The translations under genes and the position numbers were made by a program. From contig JACKQL020000022.1 of the NCBI GenBank assembly GCA_018296165.2, positions 372,001 to 436,000 on the forward strand: a stretch of DNA of 64,000 nucleotides. Reading direction: 5' to 3'. Origin of the DNA: Termitomyces sp. T153 (taxonomy: Eukaryota > Basidiomycota > Agaricomycetes > Agaricales > Lyophyllaceae). The notes beneath the pieces were generated by a model that did not search any database, had not been told where the DNA came from, and was given only the letters and a program-made list of their open reading frames with translations. Shown here piece after piece: positions 23,984 to 35,100 of this stretch. Position 1 is the stretch's first letter; each line of letters opens with the position of its first letter.

Positions 23984-26804
23984 GAGATGTTTATGTATCA
24001 TATCTATCAATCAGATCATATCGAGCGCACAAATGAGTGAGAAGTTTCAAGAAGTCATGTGTCATGTTGTATCCAACTCTGTCCCGACTGATGAATCGTG
24101 ATGGATGAGGACCATTAAGTCACTTTTCACACCACCTTGGGATACATCAAATTTCCTTGGGACATATCAAATTTACGTGCATTGGTAACTATGAAAGCTG
24201 ATGCTCTTGGTCTCTCATGATAATGGTTCTTCAGCATGTTTTGTGGGCTCCTGAATGGGTAAGTTTCAGTCGCTTTTTCTAGACTCACGGCGGAAGCAGA
24301 GCATCTTTTGTCTTGCCTAAAACTCGGAAAGCGCTCCCCATCGAGCGTGTAGTAAGCCGAGACTATTTGAAGAGTATTTTGCCATCGTGACACGAATCAC
24401 ATTCAGACATCTTGACATCCACCGTGATTCTCTACTAGTATAGCATATATCTACCCAGAACTCTACACAGGTTACATATCTTTTCACCTATCAATCACAT
24501 TTATGTCGCCGTATTCGTTCTCGCCATGACATATACTTCGCCTACTGTGGTGTCTTGAGTTTCTGCGCCGCGCGAACGTCAGATTAGAAATGGTCAGAAA
24601 TGCTATCTGTTCATTTTCTAGTGGAAGGTAGACGTCACCAAGTGTTTATTCTTTCCAAAGACTTCAAATAAGGTTTACCTCTGTGAACGTGAACGTGATT
24701 GGCCTCAAGTCCTCTGCGTCTATTCGGTGTCGACTTTAAGTCGTCAATCCTCTCGTCCGTTTCAAACAATACCTGGGGAGGGCCCAGGGGAATTCAGGTC
24801 TCATGCGGTGTAACAATGTGAGTGACCTCAAAGTTCGTTTTTTTTCGGCTGCCTTGGATCTACCTATGCGAATAGATGTTATTTCCCATGGTAGCCGAGT
24901 TGAATTCCACATTCAAGTGTAAGCAAAGGAAAAACCGTGGGTTGGGATTGATTTAAACTTCCTATCTGAATGATCCTCATATTTGGCGCATGACATGGAT
25001 AGGGATAGAGGACATTATTCCACCCGTGAAACAGGGTGCAGGGTGATCATACTATACTACAACAATTCAATTATCAGAGGTGAATGTTCCATTCCGGATG
25101 CAGCGCACTTCAGGCTTGACGTGAAAGATATCTTTGTTACTTTGGAAGAACTACGGGTCTTTATGAATCGTGTCGATCTTCTGGCAGGCGGCTATGACGC
25201 GTAAGGTGGTGGAAACGTATACATTTCTGATCAACCTGAATTCGTAAAGGATGTGCAGGATGATGCATACCGACAATCATTCCAGCGAATATGGTTACAC
25301 GGCTCGCAAGCTTCTTGGCGGCTCCGATTGATTTCTTCCCACTTGTTTTTTGCATCTCCAGCCGATGTGTGCATGTGCATGGACAAGTATGACTCCTGGA
25401 GATTTCGGCGTTTCTTGATAACCACTGAAGTGGATCATCACGACTTCTCTCCAAGCACCACTTCAATCATCAGCAGCTGTCAGGTCGCTGAAAAGCCATA
25501 TGCATTGTGAAGCACGAAAGAGTCGTGAAATCATCCCTGGAAAATAAAATCCGGGTCGAGAAGGTCGGCCAGGTGCAACGAGCTGCAATATCCGGGTGTT
25601 GAAAGTACTTGATGTTGCTCTCCCACCAGCGCCACACTTCCAATGTCCAGTCGATTCGCGGTGAGCGATAAATCTAGTCAATGTTTTCTGTGCCTTCTAG
25701 GCTCTAAACAAGCGAATATCATGGTATAATGTCGCAGCAGGGCAACCGAATCCATTGTCTTTGAAGAAGTAGGACTTGCCTGTAAACGACTCGCGTAACC
25801 AAGTCATCGGTCGACACTCTTGATTTTCGCTGGTTTCAGATACCCTGCGTTCTAGCCCTGAGGTTGCGGTCACCACTGAGGGTCGGATACACCCCATCTG
25901 CGTCGTTGGAAGACATTCCACTAAGCCACGGGGTTCGAAAGGGCTCGAAAGTCAGGCTGCCGCGAAGGTTTCATGACTTCTTGCCTGTTGATGAGGAATT
26001 AAAGTGGCCGCTTACATGGATAGGAATACCGGAACCGTTGTCTGCTTACTGATCAACCAACCAACCAATCAGCCGCGTTCCATGATCGCATTATCCACTT
26101 CTTTTCTTCACTCATTTCGTTGAGACCTGTATGTCATTGGGGAGGGTATCATTCTGGCGCCATCGTTGACGACCAATTTGATAGCCATCGTGAAAAAATC
26201 GTGGAAATTCTTACGCCCTTTGTACTCAAGGACCTAGGAATTTGGTATGTGTTCAGATGTTGTTCTATGCTCTTCCGCAGGTCATGTCTCACATGGACAC
26301 GCGAACCACAAGAATATGTTCACAAATTACATTAATAACTATGTCTGGAACCTGGCCTCTTCTGAAGATGTGCATCCCGAAGTGTGTCAGGGAAGTGCGA
26401 ACGAAGAAGCTATGGCCACAAGCTCTGCAGGATCTGGTAGCGGCAAGAAAGGAAGCAAGGATGGTCCTTTAATTACACGCTATCAGTGAAAGGTCCGCCC
26501 ATGAGCAGTCTCAGGCTCTTTTATTCGAGTACGTCCCCCGCCTCAGATACGTCGGATCTATCGCTCACTGTCGTCAATATCGCAGGACAAGGACGCACGA
26601 CTCGGATCCAACTTGATTAGTAGTAAGTATATAGAATATTGTGAGGAGGATTATCCATTTTGCGTTTGCGATCGTACACTTTGTCATTTAAGAGGCCTTT
26701 GGACCGATAGGTCAAAATTTTTTCCTCGACTAACTTACGACTTTCATATTTCGTGATCGCAGCGACTTTCTTGGGTGAGCGGAGTTTTGGACTGGGTGTC
26801 TCTT
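23984..26804. other. Long intergenic region, no supported gene
   Basis: About 2.8 kb of CpG-normal DNA. Short frames occur (plus 24983-25204, 25253-25510; plus 26247-26489 ending in a Gly/Ser/Lys-rich tail SSAGSGSGKKGSKDG), but several begin at TTG and none has recognisable motifs or a convincing exon chain. The 26247-26489 frame is the best candidate for the tail of a small unknown protein. Confidence 0.35.
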
Positions 26805-26868
26805 CCTGTCGCTTACTATGACATCATGACATCATGAGAGAGAGAGAAGGCAGAAAGTAGTGTATTGT
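26805..26868. repeat. Direct repeat, copy 1 of about 60 bp
   Basis: CCTGTCGCTTACTATGACAT followed by a GA-rich run and GAAAGTAGTGTATTGT. It recurs at 27229-27286. Copy 1 has an extra GACATCAT duplication. With the intervening 360 bp it may be a small transposon or LTR-like unit. Confidence 0.6.
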
Positions 26869-26871
26869 AGA

Positions 26872-26956
26872 TTACTATATCAATACACAAGCGGGTGATG
26901 GGAGAGAGAGCGTGCTGAACGCTACTCGGGGTAGCGCAATCGGCGAGTATATACCC
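26872..26956. repeat. CpG-intact copy of a dispersed repeat
   Basis: The segment containing GCGTGCTGAACGCTACTCGG is matched at about 54601-54687 by a copy in which each of seven CpG sites is TpG or CpA. It lies between the two 60-bp direct repeats, so the whole 26805-27286 unit is probably one mobile repeat. Confidence 0.6.
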
Positions 26957-27228
26957 AACGATGGCACTCACTAAGTAGTATTGATTAGAGAGACTCATTG
27001 CTAGAGCAGGACTCAGATAATGATAGGAGTGGGTGGGAGTGCATAAAGATTATGCTTAAAGGAGCGAAGCATAGCGGAGAGTGAGGAAGCTAAGATATGC
27101 CCTGAGAGCGGAGGTATGCGGGAAGATGGAGGTACAGGTTCAAGCAGTCCAAGAGCATGCGATCGTGATGCGTCCCGAAATCCGTTCCGCATTCCTCTCG
27201 TGCCTATCTCTGCAGACTTACATTTCGT

Positions 27229-27286
27229 CCTGTCGCTTACTATGACATCATTAGAGAGAGAGAGAAGGCAGAAAGTAGTGTATTGT
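27229..27286. repeat. Direct repeat, copy 2 of about 60 bp
   Basis: Second copy of the 26805-26868 sequence, ending GAAAGTAGTGTATTGT. Confidence 0.6.
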
Positions 27287-27420
27287 TCCGAGGTCTACGA
27301 AGTAGCCGAGCTTTACTCCTTGATCCCCCACCAAATTTTGTCTTCAAATTGTGTTCCCATGTGACTTGACACATGATGTATAGCCGACGATATAGCCAGG
27401 AGGCTGTCTTCAATTTTAAT

Positions 27421-27510
27421 TCGGGGAAAGAAATGAGATTTCTTTGAGTCCTAAGAGTTCTCGAGTGCCGGTTCCCCCTCCTGAGAGAGAGAGGGGCTGA
27501 AAACTCAAGC
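27421..27510 (-). repeat. DIRS-like terminal fragment, CpG-retaining copy
   Basis: About 88 bp matching 29006-29092, where it lies directly downstream of a DIRS tyrosine-recombinase stop on the minus strand. This copy keeps CpG (TTCTCGAGTGCCGGTT) where the other has CA or TG. It marks a second DIRS end, with LTR-like sequence between the two copies. Confidence 0.5.
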
Positions 27511-27627
27511 TAACACAATGGACTACTAGACTACAAGTGTAGTAAATAAGTGTAGAATGGAATATATGAAGTATATGAAGTAGGGATGGTGGGAGGGGAT
27601 CAAGCATGATGTGTAACATATTTGTGG

Positions 27628-28480
27628 GTGTCTCATCATGACCCATCCCTGGGCCCCAGACCTCTCCCCAAGCAAAGCACACTTCCCCAGGGTACCACCA
27701 ATGTCCCCTCAACCTACCCCAACCTTTGCCCACCCCTGGCACCTGCCCTGGTGAACTCTGCCATGCCCTTGACTAACTCCAATGCTTCCCTGGACAAATC
27801 CAATGCCTCCCTGTGGGCCCTGTCACTCCCCTGTTCCCCACCATGCCCCCAGGAATCCCCAACACTTCCCCAAAACCCAACATACATCATGGACCCACAC
27901 CAATGTGTCACTGTGGCCCACCAACTGATCAGAACTGACATATGTCAACCCTGTGTGGCTCTGACAAGCCCCACTGCCAGACCCACAATCCCTGGAGGAG
28001 TTCCCATAGTTAGTACTCAAGTCATAGAGTAATATCTGCTGCAGTAGTCTTGATATTACTTACTTATGTCTGTGTCTGTCACATTTCATTTCTGGTTCAT
28101 CTCTGTTTCTATCTTTTGTCTCTATCTCTGTCTTGTTGCCTCTAGTTTTGTTCCCAATTCCATTTCATTCTTGTCTCTGCCTTGTCTCGACTCTGTCTTG
28201 CCTTGTCTGCCTCAACTTCCTTTCATGTTGCCTGACTTCCTTTCAACTCCAACTCCATTCCAATCTCCATGCACATCTCTGTTCTTATCTTTACAACTTG
28301 TACTCCAGAACCTGTCAACACCATCTGATTGCCCATCAAATCCCAGTCCTGCTCCCATTGCTTGCATGACCCTCAATTGCCCCACACTCCTGATATCCAC
28401 CCCCAGACTTGTGCCTGACAAACCCCCAAGCCTGACACTTATTCACACTTTGTCTTAGACTTCCCCAGACCTCCCCAGAC
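27628..28480 (+). mobile_element. Decayed Gypsy LTR/leader, related to 63008-64000
   Basis: A C-rich stretch from about TGTCTCATCATGACCC runs through CCATGCCCTTGACTAACTCC. It then has a TATA-less version of the R-like block (AAGTCATAGAGTA...AGTCTTGATATTACTTA) and CT-rich leader, in the same order as the CpG-rich LTR at the right edge of the window. CpG is almost absent here. The long Pro-rich frame at 27622-28032 is therefore LTR sequence, not a gene. Ends are approximate. Confidence 0.55.
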
Positions 28481-29005
28481 TTACTCGGACTGCCTCTCCC
28501 CATCTATCCTTGCAAGTACCTGACATCCAGAATCCCATGGAATGCAAGGTCATAAGTGCAGGATGTTGCATCTGCCTAGTAAGGATTTGCCCAGTTAAGC
28601 TGAGCCCCCATGATCAGTGGAACCTGACATGTTTAATCTTAAGTTGATGCTGCTTGCACAGTGTGAGATGATGTGAAATATGCAGATTAAGTAAAGACTG
28701 GCCTGCAAGTGCAGTGTGAGATGATGAAGTTGTTGCCACCTTGCTTACAGATATATAAGAGGAATTAAAGACAATGAAAATTTGACAAAGCAAGTGGCCA
28801 GATGTGATGGGCCAAAAGGGTATGGCAATTAGAATTGTTGCCCAAATTAACATTAACCCCAGGCATTCCATCACATTGCCCAATTCATTAATTTGTGACT
28901 TAGTTTGAGGTGTGAGAGGCAAGAGCAAGAGAGGGAGAAAGAGCAAGACTCAAAAAGAAAACTTGATGAAATTAAAGGCTTAGTAAGAAAGGGGCCACAT
29001 CTTGT
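28481..29005. other. Unassigned CpG-poor repeat DNA
   Basis: No coding motif recognised. It lies between decayed Gypsy leader sequence and the DIRS-like end, and may be the remains of Gypsy gag or another repeat. Confidence 0.3.
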
Positions 29006-29092
29006 GGGAAAGAAATGAGATTTCTTTCAGTCCTAAGAGTTCTCAAGCACTGGTTCCCCCTCCTGAGAGAGAGGGGCTGAAAACTCAAGCCA
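29006..29092 (-). repeat. DIRS-like terminal fragment, CpG-depleted copy
   Basis: Matches 27421-27510. On the minus strand it directly follows the stop of the recombinase fragment at 29085, so it is the 3' non-coding end of a DIRS-like element. Confidence 0.5.
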
Positions 29093-29369
29093 GAGCTGTG
29101 TAGTCCCACAGGGCCAGAGGCTCAAAAAGGGTGAGGTGAGTACAGGCCATATGAAGGAGGGAAGACAACTGAAGAATCCTTGCAGAATTGTTTTTGATGT
29201 ACAGCTTGTAGGAGTTGCTGCACCAGTGCTCTAAGAGCTGTATTTCATAATCAGAATATCCTGCTGCTGTGGCTGCAGAGGCTGTGCTGATGAACCTGCT
29301 AGTTTCTATATGCAAATACAAAGAGTAGTAGATGATATGTACCAGAGTTGTTATAACCCCTGATATCAA
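29085..29369 (-). pseudogene. DIRS tyrosine recombinase C-terminus
   Basis: The frame ends with SAATAAGYSDYEIQLLEHWC, then SNSYKLYIKN, ILQLSSLLHMA and LWDYTALA-stop. I recall this tail from Agaricomycete DIRS-like recombinases, where the block reads LLGRWRSDSYKLYI. Here Gly-Arg became Glu-His, the second Arg became Cys and Asp became Asn, changes explained by CpG transitions. Tyr in YKLYI is kept. Upstream homology is lost near 29370, 87 bp before the Helitron array. Confidence 0.75.
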
Positions 29370-29455
29370 TCTAAATGGGATGGGCTCCTTCTGTTTCTCT
29401 GGACTTGCACAAAGTAACTGCTGATTCTGGGTTCAGGGAAAGGGTATCAAGGAAT

Positions 29456-29493
29456 GAGCTATGGTCCATGCTTTCAGCATGGGCCTGTAGCTC
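29456..29493 (-). repeat. Helitron 3' hairpin, copy A (decayed)
   Basis: GAGCTA ... CCATGC TTTCA GCATGG ... TAGCTC. The outer stem GAGCTA/TAGCTC and the inner stem pair. It is the CpG-lost form of the hairpin at 31438. Confidence 0.7.
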
Positions 29494-29890
29494 TTGCTTC
29501 ATCCTAGACCCAACCTCACTTTGTTTGGTTAGGTCCTTGTATTTCAAACTCAATGCTTAGTCCCAGACCCAACCTCACTATGTTTGGTTAGGTCTTTGTA
29601 TTTTGTCAACTCAATGCATAGTTCCAGACCCAACCTCACTATGTTTGGTTAGGTCTTTGTATTTTGTCAACTCAATGCTTATTCCCAGGCCCAACCTCAC
29701 TATGTTTGGTTAGGTCTTTGTATTTTGTCAACTCAATGCTTAGTCCCAGACCCAACCTCACTATGTTTGGTTAGGTCTTTGTATTTTATCAACTCAATGC
29801 TTAGTCCCAGACCCAACCTCACTACATTTGGTTAGGTCTTTGTATTTCATCAACTTGAGATTCAAACTCAACCTCAGTTTGTCTTTCATG
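29494..29890. repeat. Minisatellite array A, about 60-bp units
   Basis: About six units, each containing CCCAACCTCACTATGTTTGG followed by TTAGGT and an AT-rich spacer ending CTCAATGCTTAGT. The last unit is degenerate. It sits directly inside the 3' hairpin of copy A. Confidence 0.9.
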
Positions 29891-31437
29891 TTATTGATAA
29901 GAGTTCCTCAATAAAGTAATCAAGATTGTCATATTAATGGAGCTTTTCCACTCATCTCTTTCACTATGCTGACTTTGGTCTTTCTTTTTTAAATCAATGC
30001 ATTGATATTCCTGTCATTGTCAATGTCAGTAAATGTCACTCTTTACTATGATTTCAATTATAATTCACTCAGTAAAATGAACCTTCCTTCATAAGTATTC
30101 CATTATTTTTAACAAGATGCTGAAATCCAGCCCAAACCACACTTCACTTGGTTAGGTTTTCAATATTCCAACTCTTCCAAGTGATCATTATTCAATAGAT
30201 CATAGATCATCTTTAATATACTTGAAAATTTAGAATTGTCAATGAATCAAAGTCTCCTCCACCTTCAGTTCCCTTATTGCTCATACACTTTGAAGATCAT
30301 GCTGAACACTTTTTGGACACTAAACTACATTAAAGAGAAAGAAATTAGAGAAAGTAGCCTGAGTAATGAGATATCTACAATCTCATTTATGGTATCACTA
30401 AGTGGTACTAACACTTAGCAATCAGACCTTTGACTTGATTCTCTATTAAAGTGGTGACAATGCTTTAATAATCCCTTTCCAATACTTTATCTAAGCAAGA
30501 TTTATTACACATCACTCATCTGTTTTCTTCAACTCAATATATCTGACATACAATCATCTAATCACAAACCATACACCTTCAAATCAGAAACCTTGTGGGA
30601 TCCTCAGAAACAGGACCTAGCCTACAGCTATTAGTAGTGACCAAAAAACCTCCTGTTTCTTAACAGAGGACCATCAACTTTTCACATTCTATATTAATAC
30701 TGCCTTCTGAAGCTTTTTCCATCTCAAATTAATCTTCAATGTTCTCTTCACCAATAGTAGCTACTAAATTAAATCCACCATCCTTTTTCAGAGGCTGTCA
30801 TAATGTAGTCAAATATATATTGAGAGCAGGAAAAGTTAGAGATGATCAGGAGTAAGTTGACTCTAAGACATAGGAACTGATTACTGTAAAACTATAAGAA
30901 TTCACACTGTCAAGTCTGAACCATACACCTTGAAATCAGAAAGCCAGCATACAGCTATCAGCACAGTCCCAGTATAGCCTCACTTTGTTTGGTTAAGGAT
31001 TTGAATTTACAATTCAATGTTGGTACCACCTCACATCACAGAATACACATTCCAAGTTAGAGATATCAGCGATCAATTTCAAGTCAGATTTATGGTTAAA
31101 ACATAATGTCATAAACTTCTCAAAGTCCCTCAGGAACCACAGTTGCCTAGAGATATACACAGGGCAACTATGCTCCTTTTCAAAGAATAAGTAGAAACTT
31201 TTAAGAGTCAAAGAAACATGTTATGCCATTTCTTTGGCCATTTGGATCATGAAAATTCATTGTCTTGGACTTTTTTGATATAAGAAATACAGGCATGGAA
31301 CATAAGAAGTGTTGCTTTACCTTAAAAGGCAATTCTTATGTAAGAATTGGTCAGCATTAGTCAGGCTTACTTCAGCAGAATCCCAAAAAGTCATCCACAC
31401 AGCCACTTTCCCAGGAGTCATCACATAATATATAGAC

Positions 31438-31475
31438 GAGCTACGCCCCGTGCCTTTGGCACGGGCCTGTAGCTC
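31438..31475 (-). repeat. Helitron 3' hairpin of the Rep-helicase element
   Basis: Outer stem GAGCTAC/GTAGCTC and inner stem GCCCGTGCC/GGCACGGGC around a 3-4-nt loop. This is the best preserved and longest version of the hairpin in the window; such structures act as the 3' termination signal in Helitrons. Confidence 0.85.
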
Positions 31476-31840
31476 TTGCTTCATCCCAGACCCAACCTCA
31501 CTTCGTTCGGTTAGGTCCTCGATATTCTACTCAATGCTTCATCCCAGACCCAACCTCACTTTGTTCGGTTAGGTCTTTGTATTTCAAACTCAATGCTTCA
31601 TCCCAGACCCAACCTCACTTTGTTCGGTTAGGTCCTTGTATTTCAAACTCAATGCTTCATCCCAGACCCAACCTCACTTCGTTCGGTTAGGTCTTTGTAT
31701 TTCAAACTCAATGCTAAGTCCCAGACCCAACCTCACTTCGTTCGGTTAGGTCCTTGTATTTCAAACTCAATGCTAAGTCCCAGACCCAACCTCACTTCAT
31801 TTGGTTAGGTCTTTGTATTTTGTTGACCAAGTGTTGCTTT
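31476..31840. repeat. Minisatellite array B, about 59-bp units
   Basis: Six units with CCCAACCTCACTTTGTTCGG and TTAGGT, spaced by TTTGTATTTCAAACTCAATG. It lies immediately inside the hairpin of the Rep-helicase element. Units keep more CpG (TTCGTTCGG) than array A. Confidence 0.9.
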
Positions 31841-32115
31841 TCTCTTACCATTCAATACACTGAGATTTCATCTATAAACCAATCATGTATCTATATTACA
31901 TTATTAACAAAATACTACAATGTCCATTGGTATATATTAGAGATGCTGAAAATTAAATTATAAAAGTTAGTACTAACCAACCAATTATTTAAACTGTCAC
32001 ACTTACATTTGTAAACCATTAAGAATATCTATACTACATGGTCCAGCTATAGACATTAGGTGCTGAAGTTCATAGAAGTTAGCAATTTTTTGCTTGAATC
32101 CAACAAAACTCACAC

Positions 32116-35100
32116 TTACATTTGTAAACCATTCAAGATTTCCTGATAGACAATATTTGCAGTCTTTCTTGATGTGTTTTCTGGGTCCAAGATGACTTTG
32201 ATACGATCTCCTGATGTGCACCGAGAGAGTGCAACATAAAGTTGGCCATGTGAAAAAACTCCTGATCGAAGGTCCAATCCAACATGCTTGACTGATTGAC
32301 CCTGAGACTTGTTGATTGTCATGGCAAAGGCCAATCGAACTGGGAATTGTCTCCTGCGCAATGGAATTGGCAAATCTTCTTCAGACACATCCATGTTGAT
32401 TCTTGGAATCAAAACAATTGATCCTGCAAACTTGGCATCTCCACTGATGATCCTACATCTGAGAACTCTGGTGCTGATGTGAGTGACAATCATTCTTGTC
32501 CCATTGCAAAGTCCTTTGGTTGTATCCAGATTCCTGAGCAGCATGACAGGAACACCAATCTTCAGAGCCAATTTAGCCAAGGGCAAACTGCTGGCTCTGA
32601 GAGAGTTGAGGTATTCCATTGGATACAATGCAAGACCATTAGGATTTCTATCATCAGATATGACAGAGTCTGCACTCTGCAAGATTTTCTCTTCTCCTGG
32701 ACATTTCTGCAGAACTTCAGAGTTGATATCCTCTACATCAGAGTTCTTGCCAGAAAGGATGGTACGGTCCAGATAATACTGATCATCTTGATGGTGATCA
32801 ATATGAGGATAAGTGGAAGAGATCAATCCAGTGACAGAATTGTCATCACAGATCATGGTTTCTGGAAGTTGTACTGTTTCTCCAGGCCCAAGGTTTTTTC
32901 CAGCACCAATATCCAATAACCAAGCTGCATGAGCAATGTTATCAGGAGTCTGATCCAATCTCATGTTTTGAACCAAGTAGTGGACTTGAATCTGATCCCA
33001 AAGTCTTCCCCTTTTGAGTGAAGCAGCAATCATCTGCTGCCTGAGTCCTCGTTGGATAACTGGGAGAGTTTGCCTAAAATCTCCTCCAAACACCACAGTC
33101 ACTCCACCAAAAGGAACATCCTTCTCCAGGATGTCTCTGAACCCTTGATCCACAGAGTCAATGGCATTTTTGTGTTGCATTGGGACTTCATCCCAAATAA
33201 CAACCTTGGTCTGGAGTAAGAGTTGAGATAACTGAGTTCCTCTTTTGATATTGGCAATGGATGTATCCAGAGCAGGAATGGGGATTTTGAACCTTGAATG
33301 TGCAGTTCTACCACCCTCCAGCAATAAGGCAGCAATCCCAGATGATGCTACACATAATGCTACATCTCCATTGGACCAAACAGCAGAAGCCAAAGTGTTG
33401 CACACAAATGTTTTGCCACATCCACCTGCACTGTGAATGAATATCATCTTGCCCAAGTTGTTGTCCACAGAGTCCATAACTTCATTGAAGGCTCCCAGTT
33501 GTTCACCATTAAACCTGGCCTTGTTTTCATCCACCCTTCTCTTCAACTCCTCAACATCATAATCTGTTTCTTCTTGCAAAAGCCTATTTCCTGAAATCAT
33601 TTAATCAGTATCAATGTCAACTCTTTATACAATGTCCAACTTGCCTGGAATCACATTCCAAACTTGTTGGGGTTCTGGCATATTGTGAAAGTCTTGAAGA
33701 GTCTTGCCAAAATTCTTCAGATTGTCATCGATCAGATAAAGGCCATAGTCATAAATATCTTCATCAGTAAAGACTCTGTCCCTGTACTGCCTGATATTCT
33801 CCAATCTGTGTTGAAGATCATCACAAATGGAGTGCTTGAATTCATCCCATAGAGCCTCTGGAGTGGTAGGAGCACAGTGGAATAGGATAGTGCAAAAGAG
33901 CTGTCTGAGAGCTGATCCTGATTGGATTGGAGCAGCTTCAGCAAGACACTGCCTCCATTCTGCATCATCTTCTAGAAGACCAAGGGCCTTGCATGCCTCC
34001 TTGTAAGTAGGATAGGTGTAACCATTGACTGTCCTGAGATCAGCCCATGATGTTGCATTGGTCACAACTGTCAGGAGCATCCTAAGGTAGAACCTTTCTC
34101 CCTGTTGAGGTGAAGCAAAGTACATCCTCCCAATAGCTGTTCCTCTCTGCCTCTCCTTCCAGGTCCTTTTGGAAGCTTCATAGACAAACTTGGTTGGAAA
34201 GCTCTGATAAGTGGTGTTGTTATTAGAGAATCTGGCATTGGCTTCAAACCAAGCAGTGAGTGCAGTCTTGTTTGCATTAGGCCTGGCAGCTACCATCTCC
34301 AAAGGCTCATTATCTTGAAAGTAGACTTCATGTTGGCCCTCCAAATGCACAGGTAATCAATATCCAGGGGGATGTTCTCCATGCATGTTGAATTCAAAGA
34401 TGTGCCAGCAAGCCTCAGGTGCAGAGATGTATCTGGCATCCAAGTGTTCCTTGATTTCATCCCTCTGGTCCATCTGCTCTCCAGCAATCTCCAAAGTTGT
34501 CCTATCATGGCCTTTGTAGATGTACTTGTGAATGTACTTGATGGCTTCCACTGAAGCACAGACCTCCACATTGATGTGACATTTGTACTTGGCTGAGAGA
34601 TAAGGATTATATGGAACAACATCTTGATTGTCATAATGATGACCATGATTTTCAAAGAAGCGTCCATTGTCAGGTCTGGCATATTGAGGATAGCCATTGT
34701 CTCCATACTGAGTAGCCTCTTGGAATTCCTTTGGGTATTTCTTGGAACATTTGCCATCTACCATGCACTTAGCATTGGGTTTGGCAGCTCCACATGGACC
34801 ATGGACCATGTTGGCAGTAACAACCTGACAACAAAGATAAGTAACTGAATTCAGAATTCAAACAAAGCCAATACCTGATACAATTGAGGCTGAGTGACTG
34901 GATCTGGAATCTGAGCAGAGACAATGGAATCCACATCAGGTGCATCCTTGATCCTGTGATGGCGATGGAAAAAGATCAAGATGTGCATATGTGGAAGTCC
35001 TCTCTTTTGGAATTCAATGGTATGAACATAAGCCACACAGCTGCCAAAGAGACCTTCCTTGATCTCCTTTACTACAGCATTTTTCTTGAGTTCAAAAACT

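Larger units (their letters stand above)
29456..31436 (-). mobile_element. Non-autonomous Helitron, copy A
   Basis: On the minus strand it begins TCTATATATTATGTG at 31436, has a 1.5-kb AT-rich body without ORFs (29890-31436), then minisatellite array A and a 3' hairpin at 29456-29493. The body matches 39370-40733 closely over its length. It abuts the Rep-helicase Helitron, whose 3' hairpin starts at 31438. At 1981 bp it is nearly the size of copy D (1931 bp). Likely mobilised in trans by the Rep-helicase. Confidence 0.75.

Noticed and set aside
27622..28032. 136-codon Pro-rich plus-strand ORF
   Set aside because: It aligns with the C-rich Gypsy LTR at 63008 onward; the openness comes from composition and CpG loss.
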